Source: CAYRJD01 sp965205925 (GTDB lineage: Bacteria; Actinomycetota; Acidimicrobiia; Acidimicrobiales; Poriferisodalaceae). From it: a DNA stretch of 64,000 nt. The translations under genes and the position numbers were made by a program. The stretch's first letter is position 1. Every line of letters starts with the position of its first letter. Where the stretch lies: positions 496,001 through 560,000 of the forward strand of contig OZ242183.1 of NCBI GenBank assembly GCA_965205925.1. The letters are read 5' to 3'. Shown here one piece after another: positions 1 through 8,873 of the stretch. Below the pieces are notes generated by a model. That model saw nothing but the letters and a program-made list of their open reading frames with translations, did not search any database and was not told where the DNA came from.

Positions 1-2
1 GG

Positions 3-1385
3 CCTGAAACTTTGCTGGTGTTATTGACATTGAGTATTGGGTTATGTCTGGCTACGGCCTGGGGTTCGCACAACAAACCAGCTCAACCAAATCAGCTAGG
101 CCAAAGCCGGTCCGTGGGAATACGACTGAGCGCTGCAGGCTTGTTAACCGGACTGGCTTTTTCGCTACATCCTCGAGCGCTTGTTCTGACACTGGCGTTG
201 GGAGCAGTGGTTTTTACGCAGCATTGGGTACGTAAATCGTGGTTAAGTATCGCCGCTGGGTTGAGCGTTGGCTGGTTACTTTCGATTATCGCTGTGACTG
301 CGACTAGTACCTGGCCATCACAGCGAGTCAGCGCTGCTACCAGCACTGAAAACGGATTCGAGTCGGTTGCCACTGCTGCGGGTCAACTAATCAGCCTGGC
401 CGCAGGTACTGCCGGCCTAGCTCTGATGGGATTGGTTGTCGGTGTCTGGATAACGCTGGCCGCCATACGAGCATGGTTGGTGACTCGAATTTTAGCTAAC
501 CCGACCTCCCCAGACCAGCAACCAAGCTTTGTTGATCGTTACGACAGCGGCACAACTGCGGTCGCAGTGTTCTTTGCAGCGGGAGCAGTTGCCGTGATCA
601 TTCTTGGTGGTTGGGTGTTGGCGGGCAGTGCACGCGCGGACACTTTTTTGTATGGGCGTTACGTAGACCCGTGGGCGATTCCGTTGTCGGTCATAGCGAT
701 TTGCTCCCTCAACAACTTGCGCAAAGCCAAACGAGACCAACCAAAAAATAACGCAGCATCTTCCTCACGCGTCCTGCTCTGGGACGTTGCGGTTTTTGCA
801 ATAGGAACTGCGGTGGTAGTGATTTTGATTGCAACACAAACGAGCGCCTTCACCCCTGGACGCCGAATAATGACCTTGTCGCTCAGCCCTATTTGGTCGT
901 TAACTGGGCCGGCGGCTGCTCGAGATGCTGTGCTACTTGCGATGGTGCTGGTCTTGGCTGGAGTGACGCTTTTTGCTTTTTCGCATCTGCCAGTGCCGCA
1001 AATCGGTTTGGCTGTGTTTGCCCTGACGTTGTTTAGCCTTGCAACCGTTTCAAACCATAGGCATCTGGCAAACGTTGGAGATATTTCCGCCGGTCAGGTC
1101 GAAACCGTCGAACTGGCCGTGGGATTGTCTGCGTTGGATGGCGTTGAATGCCTGGCTTACGATGCCGACACGTTGCCCGGTTATGTCCGCTGGCTGTATC
1201 AGTTGCAAGCACCGCAGCTGAACCATGAATCAGTCAGTTTTGCTTCCGAGCAAACCGCATGCGGACCGCTGGTCATCGCCCGTCCCAGCAGCATCCAGCA
1301 ATACTGCCCCAACGCTGATCTGTTGGCGAAAGAAAGGCTTGGCGACTGGGGGTTGTGGCGGCTGCATGAAGCTTCGACTTGTTAG
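3..1385 (+). CDS. Polytopic membrane protein, 5' end outside the window
   Basis: The frame is open to the left window edge, so the true start lies upstream. What is visible is about 460 residues with roughly ten hydrophobic segments, a cytoplasmic or periplasmic loop around residues 160-180, and a soluble C-terminal tail of about 90 residues with several Cys. A segment reading LYGRYVDPW before a hydrophobic helix resembles the GRY(V/N)(D/E)P signature that I associate with actinobacterial glycosyltransferase-like integral membrane proteins (GT39/GT87-like), so a lipid-linked sugar transferase is possible. That is inference; no catalytic residues can be assigned because the N-terminal part is missing. 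Its stop overlaps the stop of the convergent SDR gene by 4 bp. Confidence 0.7.
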   Translation, partial: PETLLVLLTLSIGLCLATAWGSHNKPAQPNQLGQSRSVGIRLSAAGLLTGLAFSLHPRALVLTLALGAVVFTQHWVRKSWLSIAAGLSVGWLLSIIAVTATSTWPSQRVSAATSTENGFESVATAAGQLISLAAGTAGLALMGLVVGVWITLAAIRAWLVTRILANPTSPDQQPSFVDRYDSGTTAVAVFFAAGAVAVIILGGWVLAGSARADTFLYGRYVDPWAIPLSVIAICSLNNLRKAKRDQPKNNAASSSRVLLWDVAVFAIGTAVVVILIATQTSAFTPGRRIMTLSLSPIWSLTGPAAARDAVLLAMVLVLAGVTLFAFSHLPVPQIGLAVFALTLFSLATVSNHRHLANVGDISAGQVETVELAVGLSALDGVECLAYDADTLPGYVRWLYQLQAPQLNHESVSFASEQTACGPLVIARPSSIQQYCPNADLLAKERLGDWGLWRLHEASTC

Positions 1386-2161
1386 GCGTTTTTGATTAAT
1401 AGTCCACCGTCGACCGGCAAAACCGCTCCGGTCATGTACTGACTAGCAGGCAAGCAAAAGTTCAGCGTGCCGTGAGCTACTTCTTCTGGCTCGCCGTAGC
1501 GGCCAAGTGCCGTACGACGCTTGGCAAAGATCGTTTTGTGTTCGTCGGGAATGTCTTCGGTCATAGCAGTACGAATCGGTCCAGGACAGATGCAGTTGAC
1601 GGTTATGCCTTCCCGCCCAAGTTCTACCGCTAAAGACTTGGTCAAACCAATAACACCGTGTTTGGCTGCGGTGTAGGGCGATCCAAATTTCGTGGCACCC
1701 CACCCTTCAGTTGAAGCGATATTGACAATGCGAGCGGCGTCACTTTTCCGCAAATGTGCCAAAGCAGCCATGATGGTGTAGGTGTGAGCGGTTAGCAGTA
1801 CGTCTAACGAGGTCGCCCAATGCTCGTGATAGTCGGCGGAGTCAATTGGCGCGAACCGTGAGATACCTGCGTTGTTGATGAGATAGTCAATGCCGCTGAA
1901 GTGTTCCGCCACCTCATCGACCACCGTTTGTACACGAGCCTGATTTGAGACGTCCATGGTCCAACCCGCAGCAGTTCCGCCAGCGTTTGTTATCTCTGCT
2001 ACCACGGCATCAACTTCGGCCGCTCCCAGATCTGTTACTGCCACTCGTGCGCCTTCGTCGGCAAATAGATGAGCGGTTGAACGGCCTTGTCCGACTCCTG
2101 CACCGGTAATAAGGACGACTCGATCTTTCACTGAGCGGCTTAGTTGTGTTAATCGCGTCAT
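1382..2161 (-). CDS. SDR-family NAD(P)-dependent oxidoreductase
   Basis: Classical short-chain dehydrogenase of 259 residues, the usual family length. The nucleotide-binding TGAGVGQG motif is at residues 19-26, Asp44 at the end of beta-2 favours NAD(H), NNAG is at 96-99, and the catalytic Ser150-Tyr163-Lys167 triad is in place. The C-terminal VDGG signature is also present. It should oxidise or reduce an alcohol/ketone; the substrate cannot be read from sequence. The ATG at 2161 follows GGGAGA at good distance. It is transcribed alone, divergent from the RidA gene and convergent with the membrane protein. Confidence 0.9.
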   Translation of the reverse strand: MTRLTQLSRSVKDRVVLITGAGVGQGRSTAHLFADEGARVAVTDLGAAEVDAVVAEITNAGGTAAGWTMDVSNQARVQTVVDEVAEHFSGIDYLINNAGISRFAPIDSADYHEHWATSLDVLLTAHTYTIMAALAHLRKSDAARIVNIASTEGWGATKFGSPYTAAKHGVIGLTKSLAVELGREGITVNCICPGPIRTAMTEDIPDEHKTIFAKRRTALGRYGEPEEVAHGTLNFCLPASQYMTGAVLPVDGGLLIKNA

Positions 2162-2278
2162 TACATCTCCCGGCGTGGCTGTTCACTTTCAGTACCTTGA
2201 GCTAATACTCTGCCAGACTCTGCCAGGTGATCGCAGCGATTTCAGCGAAAACCCAACTCAAGAAAGAAGCCTTCAACC

Positions 2279-2629
2279 ATGGCAACACCCGTCGCTCACT
2301 ATTCAGCTTCTTACCGAGCTGGCGACTTTTTGTTTATCTCAGGCCAGATCGGCATTGTCGATGGTGCTCTAGTGCCTGGCGGAGTTGAGGAGCAAGCCCG
2401 TCAGTGTTTAGCAAACCTGACTGCTGTAGCGGCGGCCGGAGGCGCATCGCTGACCGACATCGTCAAGTGCACCGTGTTTATGACCGATATCGCCAATTTC
2501 ACCAAGATCAATTCCATCTATGCCGAAGTGTTTGGCGGGCATCGCCCCGCACGCTCAGCCATAGCCGTTAGCGGATTGCCACTGGGAGCGCTGGTAGAGA
2601 TCGAAGGCTTTGCACACCTGCCTGGCTAA
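2279..2629 (+). CDS. RidA (YjgF/YER057c/UK114) family protein
   Basis: Small 116-residue protein with the RidA core. It contains ISGQIG near residue 20, the conserved Arg92 in RPARSAIAV (equivalent to the active-site Arg of RidA), and the LPLGALVEIEG block with Glu108. RidA enzymes hydrolyse reactive enamine/imine intermediates such as 2-aminoacrylate from pyridoxal-phosphate enzymes, forming a trimer in the cytosol. Paralogues differ in substrate, so the exact imine is not certain. The ATG follows an AAGAAAG stretch. The next small gene starts 10 bases after its stop. Confidence 0.88.
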   Translation: MATPVAHYSASYRAGDFLFISGQIGIVDGALVPGGVEEQARQCLANLTAVAAAGGASLTDIVKCTVFMTDIANFTKINSIYAEVFGGHRPARSAIAVSGLPLGALVEIEGFAHLPG

Positions 2630-2639
2630 CGTCATAACC

Positions 2640-2795
2640 ATGGTTGGTGCGATTTTTCTGGTTGTGTTACTGCTACTAAGCCCCGTGCTTATCACCCTGT
2701 CCTTGGTGGCGGTAGCAGCACTGTTTGGCTCGACGCTTAATTCTGATGCTCGAGCGCGGCACGACCACAGCAGCCTGCTTGAAACGAATATTTGA
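2640..2795 (+). CDS. Small single-span membrane protein upstream of glutamine synthetase
   Basis: Predicted 51-residue protein starting at the ATG at 2640; an upstream in-frame start at 2610 would overlap the RidA gene. Residues 2-31 form one long hydrophobic helix, followed by a polar tail with Asp, Arg, His and a C-terminal LLETNI. I do not recognise a named family. Its position 10 bases after ridA and 59 bases before the glutamine synthetase start suggests co-transcription with one or both. Coding status rests on the clean hydrophobic pattern and the fit between neighbours. Confidence 0.55.
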   Translation: MVGAIFLVVLLLLSPVLITLSLVAVAALFGSTLNSDARARHDHSSLLETNI

Positions 2796-2854
2796 GTACG
2801 TAGCCCTGTTGCTTGGCGCTCCCGCTAACATTTCGCACTTGTAAAGGGAGCTAC

Positions 2855-3871
2855 ATGACCTACCGAGCCGAATACATCTGGATCGACGGGGTTGAGCCCA
2901 CCGCACAGGTGCGGTCTAAGACCAATATTCTGCCAGACGACATTGAACCCGGAATTTGGGGTTACGACGGCTCCAGCACCAATCAAGCAACCGGCGACAA
3001 GTCTGACGTTGTGCTGCAACCCGGGTTCATTTGCCCGGACCCGATTCGTGGCGGAGACAACGTGTTGGTGATGTGTGAGTCACTGCTGGCTAAGGACATG
3101 TCACCGCATCCCACCAACACTCGGGCAGCCGCGCGCACGGCTTTAGATCGCTGGGGCTCGCAAGAACCGCTCTTAGGACTCGAGCAGGAATACACCATGC
3201 TCGATCCCAGCACTGGTTGGCCTGCAGGGTTTCCACCTGACGGATTCCCCTCGCCACAAGGGCCCTACTACTGCGGTGTCGGAGCGACAGTGATTTTCGG
3301 ACGCGACATCGTTGAGCAACACGCAACCTGGTGCATCGAAGCGGGTATAACCATTTCAGGAACCAATGCCGAGGTGATGCCTGGTCAGTGGGAGTTCCAG
3401 ATTGGCCCGCTCGACACGGTGGCGGTCGGCGATCAACTGTGGGTCGCGCGCTACCTGCTGCAGCGTCTTGGCGAAAATTTTGACGTTGCAATTTCTTTTG
3501 AAGGAAAGCCAATGAGTGGCGACTGGAACGGTGCAGGCATGCACACCAATTTCTCGACCAACAAAATGCGTGGTAGCTATGACGCGGTTATTGCCGCGGC
3601 CGAGTCGCTTGGTTCACCAGAAAAGCGTAAGGAGCACATGGCTGGGTACGGCTACGGCATTGAACAGAGACTCACTGGCAATCACGAGACCCAACGTCAT
3701 GACGAATACAGCTATGGCGTGTCGGATCGTGGCGCGTCGGTGCGAATTCCTTGGCAGGTAGAGAAGAACGGTGGCGGCTACATCGAGGACAGGCGTCCAA
3801 ACGCCAACGCCGACCCGTACGTTCTTGCAACACTGATGACCAACACCATCTGCGAAGCGCTGACCGACTAA
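2855..3871 (+). CDS. glnII: Glutamine synthetase type II (eukaryote-like)
   Basis: Makes glutamine from glutamate, ammonia and ATP. The 338-residue length and the N-terminal motifs YIWIDG, RSKT and WGYDGSST are those of the short type II enzyme, not the roughly 470-residue type I GlnA. The catalytic block GLEQEYTML, the NAEVMPGQWEFQ segment and WNGAGMHTNFST are all present, as is NHETQRHDEYSYG. GSII is a decamer and is not controlled by adenylylation. The start is ATG 2855, preceded by AAAGGGAG at 2843-2850; the earlier in-frame ATG at 2813 lacks such a site. It stands just upstream of glutamine-dependent NAD synthetase, which consumes its product. Confidence 0.96.
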   Translation: MTYRAEYIWIDGVEPTAQVRSKTNILPDDIEPGIWGYDGSSTNQATGDKSDVVLQPGFICPDPIRGGDNVLVMCESLLAKDMSPHPTNTRAAARTALDRWGSQEPLLGLEQEYTMLDPSTGWPAGFPPDGFPSPQGPYYCGVGATVIFGRDIVEQHATWCIEAGITISGTNAEVMPGQWEFQIGPLDTVAVGDQLWVARYLLQRLGENFDVAISFEGKPMSGDWNGAGMHTNFSTNKMRGSYDAVIAAAESLGSPEKRKEHMAGYGYGIEQRLTGNHETQRHDEYSYGVSDRGASVRIPWQVEKNGGGYIEDRRPNANADPYVLATLMTNTICEALTD

Positions 3872-3898
3872 CGCAAAACTCGCTTTAACCTGCCGTTT

Positions 3899-5620
3899 GT
3901 GCCGCAGTTGCTCGTCGGTCTGGCTCAACTAAATCTGACGGTTGGCGACCTATCAGCTAACACGACAAACATCATTAGTGCTTACCGCACTGCCCGCTCG
4001 CACGGAGCACAATTGGTGGTGTTTAGCGAATTGGCCGTAACCGGTTACCCACCAGAGGATTTGCTTCTAAAGCCGGCTTTCTTGCGAGCTTGCGCCGACG
4101 CTCTTGGGCAAATCGCGGCCAGCACTGAGGCAACACCCGCGATTGTTGGGTTTCCTGAACTGGCTGGAACCGTCTACAACAGTGCTGCAGTGTGCGCAGA
4201 CGGCCGTGTGCAGGCCATTGTGCGTAAGCAGCGGTTGCCGAACTACTCAGTGTTTGACGAGCAACGTTATTTCACCGCGGGAACTCAGATAGGACCGCTG
4301 ATTGAGGTATCAGGTATCTCGGTAGGCGTGTCAATCTGCGAAGACATCTGGGATCCAGGCGCCACCGCAGCACAGCCGGGTTCGCTTGCCCCCGTCCTAG
4401 CTGAACAAGTGGCGGCCGGCGCGCAGCTGTTGATAAGCGTGAACGGCTCTCCGTATCAGCGTTCTAGGCAAGCCGAACGTGAAAGCCACATCGCAGCGCA
4501 AGCTCGGGCCGCTGGTACCGCTTTGGTCTATGTGAATCAGGTAGGAGCGCAAGATGAGCTGATCTTCGACGGTGGGTCGTGCGTGGTCAACGCCAGCGGG
4601 AACTTGCTCGCGCGCCTGCCCGCTTTTGAGCGGGCCATAGATGTTGTTCAGGTGCCCATTGGCTCTGAGTCAGCTGAATCCGAGTCTGCAGATCCCCGGT
4701 CTACTAACCCAAGCCAAATCACTTCCTGGCCTGAACCGTTGGCTGAAGTTTGGCAAGCGCTCGTGCTGGCGTTGCATGACTACGTCACCAAAAACGGATT
4801 CAGTGACGTGGTGATTGGCACTTCGGGCGGGGTCGACTCCAGCATGGTCACGGCCGTTGCTGTTGATGCTTTGGGAGCCGAACACGTTCATGCAGTGTCA
4901 ATGCCGTCGCGTTATTCCAGCGACCACTCCAGCAGTGATGCTCTCATGCTGGCCAAAAATCTAGGAGCCGACTACCGCTCGATTTCGATCGAACCAGCAC
5001 ATTACGCATTAGCCAACATGTTGGAGATAAGCCCAGACGTAAGTGTCACTAATCCAAAACGCGTAGCTCAAGCGGAAGCTCTGACCGAGCAAAACCTGCA
5101 GAGCCGTATTCGTGGAGTCATCTTGATGGCGCTATCAAACCGGCACGGCTGGCTGGTGCTGACGACCGGCAACAAGACGGAATTGTCGGTGGGCTATTCA
5201 ACCCTCTACGGCGATACCGCAGGCGGCTATGCCGTAATAAAGGACTGTCCCAAACTGCTGGTTTATGAGCTATGTCGCTGGCGTAACGCCCAAACCGAAG
5301 CCCCCTGGATTCCGCAGTCTGTGATTGATAAGCCTCCCTCGGCTGAGCTAAGCCCCGGACAGCTTGACGAAGATCACCTACCGCCCTATCAGCTGTTAGA
5401 CCCGCTGGTAGAGGGCTACGTGGACGGTGATCTAACCACCGACGAGCTAATAGATCTTGCCACCGCTAGGCAAGATCTAGATGCTGACGAAGTGCGGCGA
5501 ATAACTCGCCTTGTTGATCTTGCGGAGTACAAGCGTCGCCAATCACCGTTAGGGCCACGCATCTCAGCTAAGAGCTTCGGCAAGGATCGCCGAATGCCTG
5601 TAACTAATCGCTTTCGCTAG
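3899..5620 (+). CDS. nadE: Glutamine-dependent NAD(+) synthetase
   Basis: Two-domain cytosolic enzyme of 573 residues that amidates nicotinate adenine dinucleotide using ammonia released from glutamine. The N-terminal nitrilase-fold glutaminase shows the full triad Glu44, Lys110 and Cys147 (in VSICEDIWDPG). The C-terminal synthetase domain has the ATP pyrophosphatase loop SGGVDSS at 309-315 and TTGNKTELSVGY further on. A linker rich in Ser, Glu and Asp at about 255-275 separates the domains. The start is GTG 3899, 27 bases after the glutamine synthetase stop. The 3' end overlaps the convergent epimerase gene by 17 bp. Confidence 0.95.
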   Translation: MPQLLVGLAQLNLTVGDLSANTTNIISAYRTARSHGAQLVVFSELAVTGYPPEDLLLKPAFLRACADALGQIAASTEATPAIVGFPELAGTVYNSAAVCADGRVQAIVRKQRLPNYSVFDEQRYFTAGTQIGPLIEVSGISVGVSICEDIWDPGATAAQPGSLAPVLAEQVAAGAQLLISVNGSPYQRSRQAERESHIAAQARAAGTALVYVNQVGAQDELIFDGGSCVVNASGNLLARLPAFERAIDVVQVPIGSESAESESADPRSTNPSQITSWPEPLAEVWQALVLALHDYVTKNGFSDVVIGTSGGVDSSMVTAVAVDALGAEHVHAVSMPSRYSSDHSSSDALMLAKNLGADYRSISIEPAHYALANMLEISPDVSVTNPKRVAQAEALTEQNLQSRIRGVILMALSNRHGWLVLTTGNKTELSVGYSTLYGDTAGGYAVIKDCPKLLVYELCRWRNAQTEAPWIPQSVIDKPPSAELSPGQLDEDHLPPYQLLDPLVEGYVDGDLTTDELIDLATARQDLDADEVRRITRLVDLAEYKRRQSPLGPRISAKSFGKDRRMPVTNRFR

Positions 5621-6593
5621 CCAACACCGCTTGAGTACGTACCTGCTCGGCTATCCATGGATAGGTTTTCTGCAACCCCTGTGCCAAAGAGTGCAGTGGT
5701 TCAAAACCCAGCTGTTCGATTGCCTCGTTGGAGAAGTTGCGGCTTTGAACTCCCACCGGGCCAGGCACCCACTTAGGAATAATCTCATTGCCGGACACTT
5801 CAGCCACTTGCGCTAGGAGTTCGTTCACGGTCAGGTATTCACGAGTACCGAGATTGGTTGGTTCGCTGCGGGCGCTGTCGGTTAGCAGTCGTATGGCAGT
5901 TACAAGATCTTCTACATAAATGAAGCTGCGTACCGCAGTTCCGTCGCCCCACACCTCCACAGTGTTGTCACCGGCTAACACTGCCTCTGCAACCTTGCGG
6001 CACAATGCTGCGGGTGCTTTTTCACGTCCGCCGCGCCAGGTGCCTTCTGGCCCGTAGCAGTTTTGAAAACGAGCGATGCGCGCCTTAAAGCCATATTCAC
6101 GACTAAACGCCGTAACCGCACGCTCGGCGTAGAGCTTCTCCCAGCCGTACTCATTGTCAGGTGCAGCTGGGTAAGCGTCGCTCTCGCTGAGCGCGGGTTC
6201 GCCAGAAACCATGTCGCGATAGATGCACACCGACGAAGCCAAGAAATAGCGATCAACTCCAGCGGTCGCAGCAGCCCTTGCGACGTTGAGATTGATCAGA
6301 GCGTTGTTGTGCATGATGTCGGCTTCAGCGCTGTTGATGAAACCCATGCCTCCCATGTCTGCAGCTAGCTGATACACCTCGACCGGCTTGTCTTTGTCAA
6401 GAGATGAGAACGCTGCACGAGCAGCGACAGGATCCCGCAGGTCAATCTGCAAAAACTGTTGTGCTGCGGTTGTGCTCCACTGTGGACGGGAGATATCAAC
6501 CCCGCGCACCCAATAGCCGTCAGCGATTAGCCGCCGAACCAAATGGGTTCCAATAAACCCGCCCGCACCGCAGACGACAGCCTGTTTTGCCAC
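5604..6593 (-). CDS. GDP-mannose 3,5-epimerase-like NAD-dependent epimerase
   Basis: Extended SDR of 329 residues with a GAGGFIG nucleotide-binding motif at 9-15. The segment ADMGGMGF at 78-85 and the block reading GTWRGGREKAPAA are hallmarks of GDP-mannose 3,5-epimerase, the plant vitamin C pathway enzyme. The catalytic residues correspond to Cys123, Tyr149 and Lys153. Bacterial homologues are thought to supply unusual GDP-hexoses for surface polysaccharides; the exact substrate here is inference. No glycosyltransferase genes lie beside it. It starts with ATG at 6593 and converges on nadE. Confidence 0.85.
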   Translation of the reverse strand: MAKQAVVCGAGGFIGTHLVRRLIADGYWVRGVDISRPQWSTTAAQQFLQIDLRDPVAARAAFSSLDKDKPVEVYQLAADMGGMGFINSAEADIMHNNALINLNVARAAATAGVDRYFLASSVCIYRDMVSGEPALSESDAYPAAPDNEYGWEKLYAERAVTAFSREYGFKARIARFQNCYGPEGTWRGGREKAPAALCRKVAEAVLAGDNTVEVWGDGTAVRSFIYVEDLVTAIRLLTDSARSEPTNLGTREYLTVNELLAQVAEVSGNEIIPKWVPGPVGVQSRNFSNEAIEQLGFEPLHSLAQGLQKTYPWIAEQVRTQAVLASESD

Positions 6594-6775
6594 GCCTAGA
6601 CGCTACTGATGAGCGCGGCACCTACAAGCGGTTGCATTTGCGTCTGGCATCGTTAACATCCCGCTCCCATAGCAATGCCGCGAGGCTGCCTTGCAGGTCA
6701 CGCTTATAGCGACAGTTTGTTGCTTTAGGTCAGTAGGGTCTGCAAAGCAAAGTGCTTGTCCCCACGAGGAGTGCC

Positions 6776-7711
6776 GTGGCCAAAGAGCGGGTTGAGCGAG
6801 ACGAGGAAGATCTTGTCCGCATGTACCTCACTGACATTGGTCAGTATGAGCTTCTAACCAAAGACGACGAAGTCAGGTTGGCTCAGCAGATCGAAGACGG
6901 TGTGGCTGCGGACAAACGACTCAGCAGGAGGAAGATCACAGATCCCTCTATTCGCACGCGACTAATTCGCCAGCGGAACAAGGGCATTCGAGCAGAGCGG
7001 CAGTTCGTGGAGTCAAATCTACGACTGGTGGTGTCAATCGCAAAGAAGTACCAGGCTTCCGGTCTGCCGTTGCTAGACCTAATCCAAGAGGGAAACCTCG
7101 GGTTGATGCACGCGGTAGAGAAATTTGACTGGCGCAAGGGCTTTAAGTTTTCTACCTACGCCACCTGGTGGATTCGTCAAGCTATTACACGCGGCATTGC
7201 CAACACCGGCCGCACAATACGGCTACCTGTTCATGCCGGAGACACGCTTGCACGCTTGCAAAAAGCTCAGTCTCGTTTAGAGCTAAAACACGGCCGAGCA
7301 GGCACTTTGACAGAACTGGCGGCAGAGGTCGACATGCCAGAAGACAAGGTCACCGAGGCGCTGAGGTTTGCGGCCGAACCGCTATCTCTGTCTGAACCTT
7401 TGCGTGAAGACGGCGATGCCGAGCTGGGCGACGTGGTCGAAGACAGGTCTGCAGAATCGCCATTTGAGGTGGCCGCGACCACTCTGCTACCAGTAGAGAT
7501 CGAACGAATGCTGCTGCCGCTAGATGAGCGTGAGCGAGACATCTTGAAACTCCGATTTGGCCTTGACAGAGGTGAAGCACGCACCTTGGAAGAAGTCGGA
7601 CTGACCTTTGATCTAACTCGTGAACGTGTTCGTCAAATTGAAGCACGAGCGATGTCAAAGTTGCGTCACCCCAGTTCTGACACTGGCGCGCGCGATCTCT
7701 TATCGATGTAG
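6776..7711 (+). CDS. RNA polymerase sigma-70 family factor (SigA/SigB type)
   Basis: A 311-residue sigma factor of the RpoD group. Region 1.2 begins at once (DLVRMYLTDIGQYELLT), region 2 includes DLIQEGNLGLMHAVEKFDW and the promoter-melting FSTYATWWIRQAI, and region 4 ends with the helix-turn-helix LTRERVRQIEARA. There is no long N-terminal extension such as actinobacterial principal sigma factors carry, which favours a group 2 (SigB/HrdB-like) factor; this is inference. The GTG at 6776 follows GAGGAG at 6766-6771, better than the GTG at 6752. Confidence 0.9.
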   Translation: MAKERVERDEEDLVRMYLTDIGQYELLTKDDEVRLAQQIEDGVAADKRLSRRKITDPSIRTRLIRQRNKGIRAERQFVESNLRLVVSIAKKYQASGLPLLDLIQEGNLGLMHAVEKFDWRKGFKFSTYATWWIRQAITRGIANTGRTIRLPVHAGDTLARLQKAQSRLELKHGRAGTLTELAAEVDMPEDKVTEALRFAAEPLSLSEPLREDGDAELGDVVEDRSAESPFEVAATTLLPVEIERMLLPLDERERDILKLRFGLDRGEARTLEEVGLTFDLTRERVRQIEARAMSKLRHPSSDTGARDLLSM

Positions 7712-7752
7712 CTGACTTGGATAACCGGTCAGGTCACTGAACTAGATCTTCC

Positions 7753-8616
7753 TTGTCGACGAAACCACACATCGCAACTGAAGTGACAGCTTTTGCAGGT
7801 TGCGCTGCTCCAAGAAAGGTGCTGTTATGCGGCGACCTTCATGGCGATCTTGTCTGGATAGATGCTGCTATTTATGCGGCTGAACAAGCAGGCTGCGCAG
7901 TGGTATTGCAGGTTGGCGACCTCAACTGGCGACCCGAAAGGCCGCAAGGCCAGGAGCTAATCCAAAAGGTGGCCAACAGTTCGGTTGCATGGCTACTAGT
8001 GGACGGTAACCATGACAATCTGGATGACCTTGCAAAGGCCGCAGCTCCGTATCGACCGCTAGTAAATGGCAACGATCAAGACCCGCACGGACTCTGGGGA
8101 CCAAAGCAACCAATTGCGCTAAGCAAGAACATGTTCTGGGCTGCGCGCGGTAGCCGTTGGAACTGGAACGGGGTTTCGTTTGGTGCGTTAGGCGGAGCCT
8201 GGTCACCAGGCTGGTGGTTTCGCAAACGCGCCATGGAATGGTTTCCACGCGAACTCATCACGCGACGCGACCTTGAAGCGTTGGGTAACGAACCATTGGA
8301 CGTGCTGGTTTGTCACGATGGCCCCGGTGGCGTAGCACCCATGATTGAGATGAAAAGATCACGTGCCCAGCGTCCATCTGATGGGCAAATCGGTGAGGGG
8401 AATCAGCGCCGCATTCAAACGGCAGCACAGCGCACTAAGCCGCGTTTGTTAGTACATGGTCATTGGCATGTTCGGCACTCAAGTACCTGGCACGCTCCCT
8501 GGGGTGAATGCCAGGTTGAAGGACTGGGCTCTGATTTGCGTCCAGGCGCGTTTGCGATCCTCGACTTAGAGACGCTGAGCGTGACCCAGCCAGCCGAGGT
8601 TGCGCTAGCGATCTAA
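7753..8616 (+). CDS. Calcineurin-like metallophosphoesterase
   Basis: Protein of 287 residues with the complete dinuclear-metal motif set: GDLHGD (27-32), VGDLNW (Asp56), DGNHDN near 85, a later VCHDGPGG and a C-terminal GHWHVRHS. Such enzymes hydrolyse phosphomono- or diesters; the substrate cannot be predicted. The only plausible initiator is TTG at 7753, which has no clear ribosome-binding site, so the start is uncertain by up to about 20 residues. It lies 41 bases after the sigma factor gene on the same strand. Confidence 0.85.
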   Translation: MSTKPHIATEVTAFAGCAAPRKVLLCGDLHGDLVWIDAAIYAAEQAGCAVVLQVGDLNWRPERPQGQELIQKVANSSVAWLLVDGNHDNLDDLAKAAAPYRPLVNGNDQDPHGLWGPKQPIALSKNMFWAARGSRWNWNGVSFGALGGAWSPGWWFRKRAMEWFPRELITRRDLEALGNEPLDVLVCHDGPGGVAPMIEMKRSRAQRPSDGQIGEGNQRRIQTAAQRTKPRLLVHGHWHVRHSSTWHAPWGECQVEGLGSDLRPGAFAILDLETLSVTQPAEVALAI

Positions 8617-8644
8617 AGAACTAGTAGCGGTTTTGTAGGAGTTG

Positions 8645-8722
8645 CTACGCGTCTGAAAGACGACGAGCGATGATGACGATTAGTGCACCGATAATTACGG
8701 CTAGAAGCAGCTTTTTCTTCAT
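8645..8722 (-). CDS. Putative 25-residue single-span membrane peptide
   Basis: A very short frame, ATG at 8722 to TAG at 8645, reads MKKKLLLAVIIGALIVIIAR and then RLSDA. It has a basic start, one 15-16 residue hydrophobic stretch and a charged end. A GAGGAAA ribosome-binding site sits 5 bases before the ATG. The pattern recalls the tiny DLW-39-type actinobacterial membrane peptides, but the C-terminal DLW signature is absent, so no family is assigned. It lies about 150 bases downstream of the selenocysteine tRNA on the same strand. Coding status is likely but unproven. Confidence 0.5.
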   Translation of the reverse strand: MKKKLLLAVIIGALIVIIARRLSDA

Positions 8723-8764
8723 GTTGTTTCCTCAACTTGTTCGTTAGCTGGCTAAGCGGTTACG

Positions 8765-8792
8765 AGTGCAACCCTCTCAGTGCAACCCTCTC
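8765..8792. repeat. 14-bp tandem duplication
   Basis: The unit agtgcaaccctctc occurs twice head to tail with no spacer (8765-8778 and 8779-8792). It lies in the gap between the small membrane peptide gene and the selenocysteine tRNA. No function is evident; it may be a replication-slippage product or part of an untranslated leader. Confidence 0.8.
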
Positions 8793-8873
8793 ATTAAGCA
8801 TGCTAGCTAGCAGCTGCTTTAACAACGTCAGGCTCGCTAGCTAAGGCGCGCACTGCGATTCAAGTCAACAAGC

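Noticed and set aside
3090..3512. 140-residue minus-strand open frame
   Set aside because: It is opposite the glutamine synthetase catalytic region and is Arg-rich without motif support.
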